Assembly (NCBI GenBank): GCA_965644315.1
Contig: CBFFRQ010000114.1
Coordinates: forward strand, 1-48,219
Reading direction: 5' to 3'
Length of the DNA stretch: 48,219 nucleotides
Source: Caecitellus pseudoparvulus
Lineage: Eukaryota > Bigyra: Bicosoecida
Part shown: piece after piece, positions 31,934 to 41,195 of the stretch
Position numbering within the stretch: position 1 is the stretch's first letter
How the letters are laid out: every line of letters starts with the position of its first letter
Notes under the pieces: generated by a model
Told to the model about the DNA's origin: nothing
The model's database searches: none
Seen by the model: the letters and a program-made list of their open reading frames with translations, nothing else
Made by a program: the position numbers and the translations under genes

Positions 31934-32736
31934 GCTGTTCAATGCATTGCACTTCACCTCCACGCTTGCAACTTGCGCGGTTCGGCTTGGGCGTCACATG
32001 CGGCGCTCGCTGCCGTGCACGAATGCACTGCAGAAGCGCCACAGCGGCTTCCACTTGCGTGGATCTGCAACCAACACAGTCTTGCGACCGTTGTAGAGGT
32101 CACCGCTAGCTAGGGCGTGTCCTACGCCCGCCCCAAGGGGAGAAAGTCCCGTCCTTGGCCAGCTTGAACCACACCACAGAGAGTTCATCCAGGTGGCGCG
32201 CTCGTCAATCAGCACTTCACATCATAATCCAACTCACTTCTCTGCACCATTCTTCATGCTTGTTGCCTTCGACATGCCTGCTGCCGCGAGAGAACCTTGC
32301 GGGGCAACTGCAGGCCGTTGTGAGGGAGGGGTGCTGCTGTGGCGTTTCGCTCGAAACGCCGCGGCAGCGGAGGGACCGCCTGGCGCACGAGTGCGCGCCG
32401 CAGCACCCCTTCCCTTCCACAGGATACTTTCTTCATATCAAGGTCAAACTTCTCTTGCACTTGGATGCTGAGTCCGGAGCCGGTGAGTCTTTGCCTGCGG
32501 CGCCGCGCGTGGGACGTCCGTACGTCAAGCACGGCTTGTTCCACCCGCGTTGCCGCAGGGCTTCTTCGAGGACTTCAGGAGGCTCCATCATCGTCAGGTA
32601 AGTGCCCGTGGACCATTCGTTCAGCAATTTCTCCTCCTTTCGCAGAGCTATTCGTCAATCATCAGGGGGAGCTTCAGCAGGGGCGCTGCTTCGCAGGAGG
32701 GTGACCGTGGTTGTCACCACGACAAACGTAAGCCTG
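31920..32736 (-). other. 3' untranslated region of LINE element 1
   Basis: From the stop codon (TAG, 32739-32737) to the telomere-like tail. It shares blocks with the element 2 region at 41320-42175, including CCACAGCGGCT..CCA and TGGATCTGCA.CCA. It also holds two hairpins conserved in position: 32706-32721 (CGTGGT/ACCACG) and 32113-32129 (GGGCGT/ACGCCC). On the plus strand it carries intron-like GTGAGT...CAG and GTAAGT...CAG pairs. Likely the region that the element's reverse transcriptase recognises. Confidence 0.7.
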
Positions 32737-35700
32737 CTACTGCCCGCCTGCCCCCTCTGCTGCCCCTCCTCCACTCTCAGGACCATCTCCCATGGAAGTG
32801 GACTGTCTTCCTTGGACCAGGCCGTGATTAAACAAGGTGGACTGCTGGGAGAAGGACCGGGGTGGCCCGCGCTGTGAGCGGTCAGGGAAGTACGTACGCT
32901 GTGTCCTCCGCGTGCGCACATCTCGAGTCTGCCTGTTCACAGCACTGGGCACCGGCTTCGTGTAGCCCGGAAAAGGACAGGTACGGCCATGAGCTGCCCA
33001 CCAGAGGTACCTTGCGTGCCGCTGGACGTGCACGTGCTCTGGCGAGGTAAGTCTGAGCATGCGCTGCAGCACAATGTCCCACGCAGATGAAGCGAAGCCA
33101 GCCCCAGCCTGGAGCAGCTTCTTCCAGAAGGCTGGGGGCTTGACTGGACCACGAGTGGAGCGAAGGCGGAGGTGGGGGTGGCTCATGACAGCCGCCCCTT
33201 CAGGACTCCACAGTTGCTGCGCAGGATCCTCATCGATGCGGAAGGGCCATTGGCCACACAAGAGCAGGCGGAGAAGGAGCTTGGAGGACGATCGAGGGAG
33301 GGCACTCCGGGACTTCGCCGACTGGAGGGCGCGAGTCAGGGGGGCAGGGATGGTCAAAAGAGCGGAGGGGTGCCCACCTTGGGCCACGCTGTTGGACTGG
33401 GCCGCGGTGGCCAGCATGGCTGCCAAGGCATCCTGTCTGGCCTCGTCTAAGGCTGGGTGGCGGCACGAGAGCAAGACGTGCTCGTGCAGCGTGGCCCAGG
33501 AGACACTCCCGCAGAGTGGACACTCCTCAAAGAGTGTCGGGGTGTCTTCGCCATGGAAAAGCTGAAGGGTTTGCCAGAGATGGACCTTCACAACCTGTGG
33601 CCGGTTGCCCTCGCACACCCATAGCAATGGGCTTGGGGCTGACGGGATGGGGTGGAGCCAGCAGAAGAACCGAGCCCCCACACCCACATGGTACGGCCGT
33701 GGGCGACGCACACGGTGCAGGTCACCAGTGGGGGAGTACCCGAGAGCGGGGCACTCGGACGACTGGGCGATGTGCAAGAAGGAGCACACGACATGCTGTC
33801 GGGCGCGCCACGACATGTCGGCAGGGAAGTCCGGGGGCAGCATCAAGCTGGAGGAGGAGGATGCAGCCAGCCCAAGGTACTTGATCTTGGGTGGTGTGGG
33901 ATCCAGATCCAGCGTATCCGTCACGCTGTCGTCTGATGAAGTGTCCGCATTCCCGTCTCTCTGAACCAACTGCTCGAGGGCACTGCGGCTTGGCAGGCAG
34001 CCGTGCAACCACAAGTCGAACAGACCATGAAGGGCGAAGGGGGGCGGGATGCCCGACCGTGCCCGATCCAGGTCACCGTTCAGGTTGACGAGGAACTCCA
34101 TCGTGACTGGGGAGGGGAGCATGTCGAGCGCAATCGGCAGGGTCTGCAGCATGACCCTCGCTACTGGTGTCCCGGCGTGAAGATCGGAGATGAGCTTGCG
34201 GAAGATGTTCGAGCGCAGCTTGGTGGCGCGTATGTGTGCAGGTAGGAAGCCGCACACGGCAAGTTTTGCATAGTTATGCATCCTTGCCAGGGAACTTTGC
34301 ATGCCGATCTGGGTCTTGCTCAGAGCAGTAGCGAGGCCCCGGTCCACTTCGCGCAGGGGAAGGACAGAGTTGCGGACCTGAGTAGCCAGTATGTAGTCCG
34401 CCGCTGCCGTGATGGAGGCACTACCAATACGCTGCTTGAGGTCAATGCCCACCCACTCGCCAGTGAGCAGAGCACTGCAGGCAAACCCTGCTTGCGTGCA
34501 GGAAAGACTGGCCTGCTTGAGAGCAGAGGCCCGTGTCTTGCGGACATCTTCACACAGAGGGGCACCAAGGAAGACATAGCTGCGTGTTCGCTCGATGGGA
34601 ACGCCACCGACGGTGAGTGTCTTTCCAGACTTTAGCCATCTGGATCGCCAAATTGCCTTGCGCCTCTCGTTCGCACAGACTCCGTTGACTGGTGCTGCGT
34701 TGGTAATCACCATAATGCCTGACTTCCTTGGGTTGATCTTCAAGCCAACACGTGCTCCCACAGCCCGCACTTCATGAAACATTCTTTGCATCGCAGATGG
34801 GGACGTGGCCAAGCAAGCAAGATCGTCGGCATACAGAGTGTGAGTGAGGCGGCCTGCAGATGTAGGCACCCCAGCTCCGGCGTATCCCTGTCCAGGGAGT
34901 TCTTGGAGGCGCTGGGACAGAACATCGATGGCGACTTTAAAGAGTAAGGGTGACAGGGCGCCACCCTGAGGGACGCCGCTTGTGACAGGGAGGGGATCGC
35001 ACAGTCCGTGGGCCGTGTGGATGGAGACACTGGCCCGAGACATGTACTCTGACACAGCCTTGAGCAGGGGCTGAGGCAGTCGGGCAGCTTCAAGGATCTC
35101 AAGGATTGCAGCATGGCTGACCGAGTCGAACGCTGCCTTAAAGTCGATGAACATGACAAGGACGTGCTTGTCTGGTGAGCGTCTGAGGTATCCGTTCGCG
35201 GCTTCTTGAAGAGCAATGATTTGCTCGTGTGTGTTGCGTGACTTGCTGAACCCTGCTTGCTCTCGCGAGATCCAAGATTTCATCCATGCTTCCACACAGG
35301 CCGCGACGACGGAGAAGAACAACTTAGCTTGTGGAGGCCGACAGACGATCAGCCTGTACGTGTCCACGCGTCCAGGTCGGCTAGACTTCTTGGGAATGAG
35401 TGTGCCTACACCCTCGTGGTACTTTGCAGGACAGGACCCGTGAGCCAGTGTGTCCAGCAGGGCTTGGGTGTACCTTTCCTTGAAGGCCAGGCTTGAGTAC
35501 TTCAGGTGTTCAGCTTGAAACTGGCCTGTTCCAGGATTGCGGTGCAAGTTGAGAGCATCGATGGCTGACATGACCGTTCGCTTCGTGGGCAGCCAGACTT
35601 CTGGGGGGCGAAACTCTTCATGCTTGGAGGGCAGCAGCCTTGCAAGCCCAAACCGCAGAGGGGTTAGAGCTGTCACATCTGGGCTGATGATCGCTGCCAT

Positions 35701-38700
35701 CTGTTCACGGACAGCTTGTTTTACCGCCGCACTTGCATACACCAGCTTTCCGTCTCCCCCATACACAGACTGAATGGAAGTTGCCCCAATTTTCTTTCGT
35801 CGGCCAGAGAGACGCCTGACATGAACATGGGCAGCGAAGGGATCAGTGAGTGCCAGTTCTTTGATACGCTGCTTGATCTGAGTGACGGAGTGCTTGTGCT
35901 TCTTCTTGAGAAGGTGAGTGCAGCGCCGCATTGACTCTTTTCTCATCCACACAGTATGTGCAAGGTCTTCCGCTATCATACCTCTCTGGTCCTCAAGGAG
36001 ACGGGACATGACAGGATCTGAAGATCTCGCAGTGTTGTGGACCAAAGCAAGGCGTCGATCAATGCGGCATAGCTCACGCCGCAACTTCTTCGCGCGCGCC
36101 GTCATCTTCTTCTTCAGCTTGCTGTACTTCGATACATCGGTGAAGACTTGCAGTACTTCAGGGGATGTTCCTTTGCAGGTGGCGTGTGCTTTCTCAGCCG
36201 CTGCAGCAACCAGCCCGTCCAGCTGGGTCAATGCCTGCTCTTCTTCGGTGCCGGCTGGGGGCAAGGGTGTGGTAGCCTGGGCTTGGTCGAGAAGGTTCCG
36301 GTGAAGCGCTTGCGCTCTTTGGCCTGACGGTGTCGAGGCCGGCCACCATGGCGGGACAGAGTGAGGTCGGGTCAGGCTGTGAGAGGACCTGGTCTCTTTC
36401 GCAAGCTTCACAACCACAGTGGAGGACAGCAAGTAATGGTCGCTGAAGATCAAGTCTGCTTTCCGCTGTCTTCCAGCACTGGAGAACTTTGTCGTGACTT
36501 TCAGGGGACTCGTCATTGTTGTCTTTAGCAGTGGGCACAGAAGGATGTGGTCAAGTGCTCTCTTGTGAGTGGCGTGAGTTGACACACCTGCCCTGCCAGG
36601 GGGTGAGAGACCCGCCACTTGGCAGAGCCTGTCAAGTTCTTGAACATCTTCGTTTGGCTCTGATACGCCGGTCTCATTGACCCATGCCTCTTGCCCCCAG
36701 CACTGCACACCACTGTCACCCGGGTGACAGTTCAGATCCCACATAACCACCATCATGTGCGTATGTTGCAGGGACTCTACGGCAGCGTGCAGTTGTTCCC
36801 AGACCTCCTGCCTATGGGGGAGCTTCGTGTCCGGGTCGGCTAGCGGCTTCTTGCGCTGTGCCGTGTACCAGTTTGGTACGTATGCAGCAATGATAGCAAG
36901 TGGTTTGGGCTTGGCTGGGACTGAACATGCAACGATGCAGCGGCCATCAAGGCCCAGGTCGAGTAGTTGTGTGGCTCCAAGGCGTTTGTCCAGAAGAAGA
37001 GCCACCTCACTTCTCCCTGGTGGTCTGTCAGGTGGGTTGGGTCTAAAGCACTGGAGTCCCACCACCTCAGTGTCAAGGGTCCCATGCCCTCCGGGTTCTG
37101 TCAGGCAGAGTGCAAGCAGGGCGGTGTGGGCTTGAGGGGTTCGTGCACAGTGTATGACCTGGTGAAGGTGGGTTCCACAGGACCGTGCGACGTTCCAGGA
37201 GACGAAGGCCAACTTGGTCAAGCCCTTTCGACCAACAGGGGTGTGTGGGCCCTGGTCCCATCGAGCAGACATTGAGTCCCAACTCTGTGGGATGAACTTT
37301 GCGAGTGGGTCATCGGCCTTGGCTTTCTCCAGCATGGAGGTACTGTGTCGTGTACGTCGTGCTTCTGGAAGGACAACCCGGGTTGCCTTTCCCGCAATGA
37401 GTGTACGCGCATGTGCAGTGCTGTCATTCACCACAAGCGGCAGGGGGGGGTACTCGTCTCGGATGGTCTTGAACGCATCACGCAGTCGATCGCGGAAGGA
37501 CCGTGTGTGACCTGAGAGTGGAGTGACCGCTACTCTGTACACAGTGGTTACCCCTTCCGTATGTAGCCGGATCAGACACTTGTGTAAGGGAAGTTCTGAG
37601 GTAGAGCTTGGCAAATCTGGGTTCCACATGTGAAGCACACCATGGTCATGGTCAATGAGGAGAAGCTGAAGGTGGGCACTATGCGCCTTGGATGGAATGG
37701 TCAAGGCAAAGGCAAAGTACACATCCTCAAAGTAGTCCTCCTGCCGTTCGTCCTCCATCACAGCTCGGACATCAAGCTGACTGCTCGGTAGGAGGTCTGC
37801 GCCCTTCAGCGCCTTGTGACCGTTGTTGATGTGCTGCATGAGCAGGTGTAAGCCGGGAAGGAGGACAGGCGGGGATGCAGCTGACAGCAGGGAGTCTTCA
37901 GGTGCAAAGCGCACCAGGAGTTTGCGAAAGGCCGTCAGATCATCCGGTGCCGCATCCACCTCCCCGCTCCCAGTTCTGGTGACGGGGACGACATCGGAGT
38001 CAGGTGTTTGTGGGGCTGCCATGCCTGCAGAGGCCTTGATGTTGCCCATCGCATGTTGGGCTGCAGCAATGGTTGCTGCGTGATGAAGAAGAGCGAGGTC
38101 ATCTTGCTGCAAGATTGGTTCACCGGCAGCAGTCTCAAGACAGGCCTGTACGCAGTGTCTGTCCTCAGTGTTACTGTACACATGGTCAGAGGACAGGAGG
38201 TCACACAGCTTTGTGTGGTGCTTGATAGACCGTTTCGGTAGGCATGCCGGCACTCGAGGACACGCAGCAAGTTCAACCACTTTGGTTGGGGGCTGGGCAG
38301 GAGCTGCAGCTGCTTTCGGTTCAGGCCCAGTTGTTGTGGGGGGTGCCTTCGGGCTTGGGAAGAGCTGGTCCCATCGCGTGGCTGTGCCCTTGCTGACTCG
38401 AGACGTTGGAAGGGCCACGTCGGCCTTGGTGCGTGGTGGGGTGGTACATGCAGGCGGGCTCGGCTTGGGGGAACCTCTGCCTTCCTCAGACGGAGCAGGC
38501 TCGCTCTTGAACAGGCCAGCAAAGGTGCGGTGGCGCTTGGGTTCCTTCTTTCCTTTTCGCAGGCCTCGCCGCACCTTCTTCTGCCTTCTGCCATCCTTCA
38601 GTGCTTGGGTGTGAGGCTGGGCCTCCTTGGCTGTACTTTCACCGACAGGGGCGTCTCCCTCAGAGGGGACGGAATGTCCGGTGGCATTGTACATGGTCTT

Positions 38701-39258
38701 TGGCTGGGATCGTTGTGCAGCCAGGGAAGTCTTGACAAGGTTCACCACTGATGCAACGTTGCCAGTGGTTTGTGCGAGTATGGTGGCCTGATCATGCACA
38801 CGCTCAGCTGCCTTGAGCACAGAGGTCGGCGCCACAACTCGAACCTTGGCCCGCGCGCTGGCAAACTGCTTGGTCTTGACAAACGCCACAGAGATGCTGC
38901 CTCCCCCCTGAAGGTAGACAGTGGCGTCGTCTGCAGTAGCAGCAGCCTCGCGCAGACATTGGGCAAGCCTCGGGCTGTCTCCAGTGCTACTCATAGACAC
39001 AAGCAGGGCAGGGACAGAGCCAGGAGAGTGACGCAGTGCCGCGCTAGCGCGGGCAAGTTCCGCACACAGCCCTGGGAACGTAGTGTCTACCCCGTCTCCG
39101 TACATCTCCAGCCATTTGTCACGGAAGGTTGAAGCTTTTGTTGCTGTTGTTGATTCCTCCAGTCCAGGAAGTACTCCACCCAGCTCGAACGTGCGCGCGG
39201 CTCCGCGGCGCGGCATGTCAGCAAACACTCCTGTTCTTGGCGCGCGCACTGGCTCTGC
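32737..39258 (-). CDS. LINE element 1 polyprotein: protease-like, APE endonuclease, reverse transcriptase, zinc knuckle (main part)
   Basis: About 2,170 open codons on the minus strand, continuing upstream beyond the transposon (next entry). In order: a basic N-terminal region; a candidate papain/Josephin-like protease (Cys at 38152-38154 in HCVQAC, His at 37672-37674 in AHLQLLL, Asn at 37621-37623 in MWNPD); APE-type endonuclease (SWNVA near 37192, TEPGG, DLNCHPGD near 36735, SDHYLLS); reverse transcriptase (FIDFKAAFDS, GVPQGGALSPLLF, YADD near 34825); and a C-terminal CCHC knuckle (CPLC...HEHVLLSC near 33522). It would copy the element RNA into a nicked or free DNA end. The endonuclease has Trp where element 2 has Gly just before the catalytic DLN (36739-36741), which may impair nicking. 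No internal stop, so the insertion of the transposon is the only obvious lesion. Confidence 0.88.
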   Translation of the reverse strand, partial: AEPVRAPRTGVFADMPRRGAARTFELGGVLPGLEESTTATKASTFRDKWLEMYGDGVDTTFPGLCAELARASAALRHSPGSVPALLVSMSSTGDSPRLAQCLREAAATADDATVYLQGGGSISVAFVKTKQFASARAKVRVVAPTSVLKAAERVHDQATILAQTTGNVASVVNLVKTSLAAQRSQPKTMYNATGHSVPSEGDAPVGESTAKEAQPHTQALKDGRRQKKVRRGLRKGKKEPKRHRTFAGLFKSEPAPSEEGRGSPKPSPPACTTPPRTKADVALPTSRVSKGTATRWDQLFPSPKAPPTTTGPEPKAAAAPAQPPTKVVELAACPRVPACLPKRSIKHHTKLCDLLSSDHVYSNTEDRHCVQACLETAAGEPILQQDDLALLHHAATIAAAQHAMGNIKASAGMAAPQTPDSDVVPVTRTGSGEVDAAPDDLTAFRKLLVRFAPEDSLLSAASPPVLLPGLHLLMQHINNGHKALKGADLLPSSQLDVRAVMEDERQEDYFEDVYFAFALTIPSKAHSAHLQLLLIDHDHGVLHMWNPDLPSSTSELPLHKCLIRLHTEGVTTVYRVAVTPLSGHTRSFRDRLRDAFKTIRDEYPPLPLVVNDSTAHARTLIAGKATRVVLPEARRTRHSTSMLEKAKADDPLAKFIPQSWDSMSARWDQGPHTPVGRKGLTKLAFVSWNVARSCGTHLHQVIHCARTPQAHTALLALCLTEPGGHGTLDTEVVGLQCFRPNPPDRPPGRSEVALLLDKRLGATQLLDLGLDGRCIVACSVPAKPKPLAIIAAYVPNWYTAQRKKPLADPDTKLPHRQEVWEQLHAAVESLQHTHMMVVMWDLNCHPGDSGVQCWGQEAWVNETGVSEPNEDVQELDRLCQVAGLSPPGRAGVSTHATHKRALDHILLCPLLKTTMTSPLKVTTKFSSAGRQRKADLIFSDHYLLSSTVVVKLAKETRSSHSLTRPHSVPPWWPASTPSGQRAQALHRNLLDQAQATTPLPPAGTEEEQALTQLDGLVAAAAEKAHATCKGTSPEVLQVFTDVSKYSKLKKKMTARAKKLRRELCRIDRRLALVHNTARSSDPVMSRLLEDQRGMIAEDLAHTVWMRKESMRRCTHLLKKKHKHSVTQIKQRIKELALTDPFAAHVHVRRLSGRRKKIGATSIQSVYGGDGKLVYASAAVKQAVREQMAAIISPDVTALTPLRFGLARLLPSKHEEFRPPEVWLPTKRTVMSAIDALNLHRNPGTGQFQAEHLKYSSLAFKERYTQALLDTLAHGSCPAKYHEGVGTLIPKKSSRPGRVDTYRLIVCRPPQAKLFFSVVAACVEAWMKSWISREQAGFSKSRNTHEQIIALQEAANGYLRRSPDKHVLVMFIDFKAAFDSVSHAAILEILEAARLPQPLLKAVSEYMSRASVSIHTAHGLCDPLPVTSGVPQGGALSPLLFKVAIDVLSQRLQELPGQGYAGAGVPTSAGRLTHTLYADDLACLATSPSAMQRMFHEVRAVGARVGLKINPRKSGIMVITNAAPVNGVCANERRKAIWRSRWLKSGKTLTVGGVPIERTRSYVFLGAPLCEDVRKTRASALKQASLSCTQAGFACSALLTGEWVGIDLKQRIGSASITAAADYILATQVRNSVLPLREVDRGLATALSKTQIGMQSSLARMHNYAKLAVCGFLPAHIRATKLRSNIFRKLISDLHAGTPVARVMLQTLPIALDMLPSPVTMEFLVNLNGDLDRARSGIPPPFALHGLFDLWLHGCLPSRSALEQLVQRDGNADTSSDDSVTDTLDLDPTPPKIKYLGLAASSSSSLMLPPDFPADMSWRARQHVVCSFLHIAQSSECPALGYSPTGDLHRVRRPRPYHVGVGARFFCWLHPIPSAPSPLLWVCEGNRPQVVKVHLWQTLQLFHGEDTPTLFEECPLCGSVSWATLHEHVLLSCRHPALDEARQDALAAMLATAAQSNSVAQGGHPSALLTIPAPLTRALQSAKSRSALPRSSSKLLLRLLLCGQWPFRIDEDPAQQLWSPEGAAVMSHPHLRLRSTRGPVKPPAFWKKLLQAGAGFASSAWDIVLQRMLRLTSPEHVHVQRHARYLWWAAHGRTCPFPGYTKPVPSAVNRQTRDVRTRRTQRTYFPDRSQRGPPRSFSQQSTLFNHGLVQGRQSTSMGDGPESGGGAAEGAGGQ

Positions 39259-39623
39259 TAGGTCTCGTGAAACCCTGCAATAAGGGCAAATGTAGGACAA
39301 ACTGATATAAGGTCTAGCACTATGCTCAACATTCTTAGAGCAATTTTGCGTTCTTGGAGGTTTTGCGCAACAAGACCCGGCGGGGGGGCTTCGCCAAAAT
39401 TCAAATACTTCAAATTTGAGTTTTTTGTTTGATGGTGCCGTTGGCCGTTGGCGTTACGGGCACCGAAAGAAAACGGCCAATCACCCAAGGCCGTCTACCT
39501 CTTTCAGAATAAGCGCTGGCTCAAAAATTTCACGCAATTCATGGCCAACCTCAAGCTTTCTCATAACTTCCGCCATTTGTTCGCCCGGTTTCCTCTTCCA
39601 AGCCGAATTCTCACCCAGTGGTG

Positions 39624-40811
39624 ATGGCGACGAAACGAGACCGATCCGGCGCCCCGTTGCGAACGGCCACAGCTGTCCCGGAAAGGTCGTCACGCGGAAT
39701 AGCTCAAGGAATTCTTGAAGCAAGTGCCCACATGATGAACCTTGGTGCGGCCTCACTTGTCACAGGGCAGTCGTTGCTTGTACACTCGGTGCATGCCTTG
39801 GCAGGCCAGCTTCGAGCCGAAGGCTACACCCGCAGGGATCAGCGGGAAGCGAAGTTCGGAGCAGCAAAAGGCAGAGGTAGGCTTCGTAGGATCAAGCCAC
39901 TTGTCATTCGCCAGTCTATTGAAGCGACGCTGCAGAACCCGAGGCACTGTTGGAGGTTAACGGGGATGAACGCAGAGATGTACAGGCACTTCTCTGACGA
40001 AGTCCAGAGAGCTCTCGTAAAGGCCAAAAACATGCAAACCAAGCAGCACTCAGCCTTTGTACGGATTTTCATTTGCATTTCCCAGCTCCGTGGGCACCCT
40101 CCTGCCGCTCTGGCGATCATTACGAAGATGCCGGAAGGATCTATGCATGGGATCTTCCGGGAGGTGATTCCCTTCGTCCTCTCTGTTGCCACCAGAAATT
40201 TGATGCTCAAGATACCCGAAGATCAGCGGGACGTGTCTCACGGGATTTTTGGCGGCGCACTTGGCCGTGTTGTCGGGGCAGTGGATGGGGTAACCATCCC
40301 GATGCAAGCGATGCCGGGCCGACCCCAATCCCACTACAACGTCCACCACAAGATTCCAGGTTACGACTTCCTGCTTGTGACAGACCTCACTGGAGTTCCC
40401 TTGGCTATTTTTGAGATGGGGCCTGGATCACAGTCTGAAGTTGCGGCGGCGTCAGACGCGGTGCGAACCCTGCGCCGCCATGGAGTCATGGAGCCAGGCG
40501 ATCTGCTGCTAGGAGATGCATTGTACTGGCACTCCAACAAGCACATTGTAGCGGGAGACAAGCCATCCCACCTCAAACAGTGGGCCGACAAGATCACCCA
40601 GCACATTGAGGCTGGGTGGGAGGATGCCGAAGAGCTCGAGAGGCTGCGCATGGCGTCTGGGATGCTGCTTAGCTTGGATCTGCGAACGGAGATGATAAGC
40701 AGCGCAAGGCTTGTAGTGGAGAACTGCAACAACGTCATCTGGGACTGGGACTCCTCTGGGTTTTACGATTCCGCGTTGTACGGCATCCTGTTGGCCATTC
40801 GGGGTTGTTGA
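39624..40811 (+). CDS. DDE transposase, PIF/Harbinger (HARBI1-like) type
   Basis: 395 residues from the ATG at 39624; a GTG two codons earlier is not needed. The N-terminal half carries the helical region typical of the family (FVRIFICISQLRG.PPAALAIITKMPEGSMHGIFREVIP). Then come GAVDGVTIPM with the first Asp (about residue 221), YNVHHKIPGYDFLLVTD, PGS, DLLLGDALYW with the second Asp (about 298), and VVENCNN with a candidate Glu (about 366). These match DDE_Tnp_4 spacing well enough to call a cut-and-paste transposase acting on the flanking inverted repeats. The frame is intact, so it may be active. A second, DNA-binding ORF, common in this superfamily, is not present. The C-terminus is short after the Glu, so a small loss there cannot be excluded. 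Confidence 0.8.
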   Translation: MATKRDRSGAPLRTATAVPERSSRGIAQGILEASAHMMNLGAASLVTGQSLLVHSVHALAGQLRAEGYTRRDQREAKFGAAKGRGRLRRIKPLVIRQSIEATLQNPRHCWRLTGMNAEMYRHFSDEVQRALVKAKNMQTKQHSAFVRIFICISQLRGHPPAALAIITKMPEGSMHGIFREVIPFVLSVATRNLMLKIPEDQRDVSHGIFGGALGRVVGAVDGVTIPMQAMPGRPQSHYNVHHKIPGYDFLLVTDLTGVPLAIFEMGPGSQSEVAAASDAVRTLRRHGVMEPGDLLLGDALYWHSNKHIVAGDKPSHLKQWADKITQHIEAGWEDAEELERLRMASGMLLSLDLRTEMISSARLVVENCNNVIWDWDSSGFYDSALYGILLAIRGC

Positions 40812-41193
40812 GTGGGGTTGGGAACCATGCTGGCTCCCGCCAGCCGGATGGGCGGCCATCTGGAAAGAATCCAAGCCAAAACTAAAGTCCGTAGTACTGG
40901 GATAAGTTGTGCAGCTTTTAGTATGCTCTGAGTTGGATTTGAGTGAAGTATCATTTTATTCCTGCAAACCGATTTCCGCAATTCTCACTTGCCAATCACT
41001 ACGACCTACAGCAAAACCTGCATCAGGCTGGCGAGTGCAAGCGATTGATTCCGCATGAAGTACATATCGATCAGTTTTTGGTGGGGTTCCCAACTCAAAT
41101 ATCCCAAGAATCCTCATTTCGCCATTTCTGATATAAGCCTGAACTCCTACAGTAGTCAATCAGCAATTTCTTACTGTAAGGTTTCACGAGACC
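40812..41193 (+). other. Non-coding 3' part of the DNA transposon
   Basis: Contains no gene. It ends with the right inverted repeat (41170-41193). A 10-bp CTGATATAAG at 41128 recurs in direct orientation at 39302 near the other end, which may be a transposase binding site or chance. Confidence 0.5.
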
Positions 41194-41195
41194 TA

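Larger units (their letters stand above)
39259..41195 (+). mobile_element. PIF/Harbinger-like DNA transposon inserted in LINE element 1
   Basis: The element (39261-41193, 1,933 bp) has terminal inverted repeats starting GGTCTCGTGAAACC, perfect for 14 bp and imperfect for about ten more (ending near TAAG). It is flanked by a TA on each side (39259-39260 and 41194-41195). Removing one TA plus the element rejoins the LINE reading frame exactly: VLQQI upstream continues as AEPVRAPR downstream. It carries one gene, the transposase. It is a younger insertion than LINE element 1. Confidence 0.9.

Noticed and set aside
33047-33086. GTAAGT...CAG on the plus strand inside the LINE 1 coding region (and 42450-42489 in element 2)
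   Set aside because: Conserved length and bases are explained by the protein they encode on the other strand (RMLRLTS / RMLKLTS), so they are weaker evidence of antisense introns than the 3'UTR pairs.
32862-39283. Numerous small plus-strand frames across LINE element 1
   Set aside because: Shadows of the LINE protein with no domain or start context.
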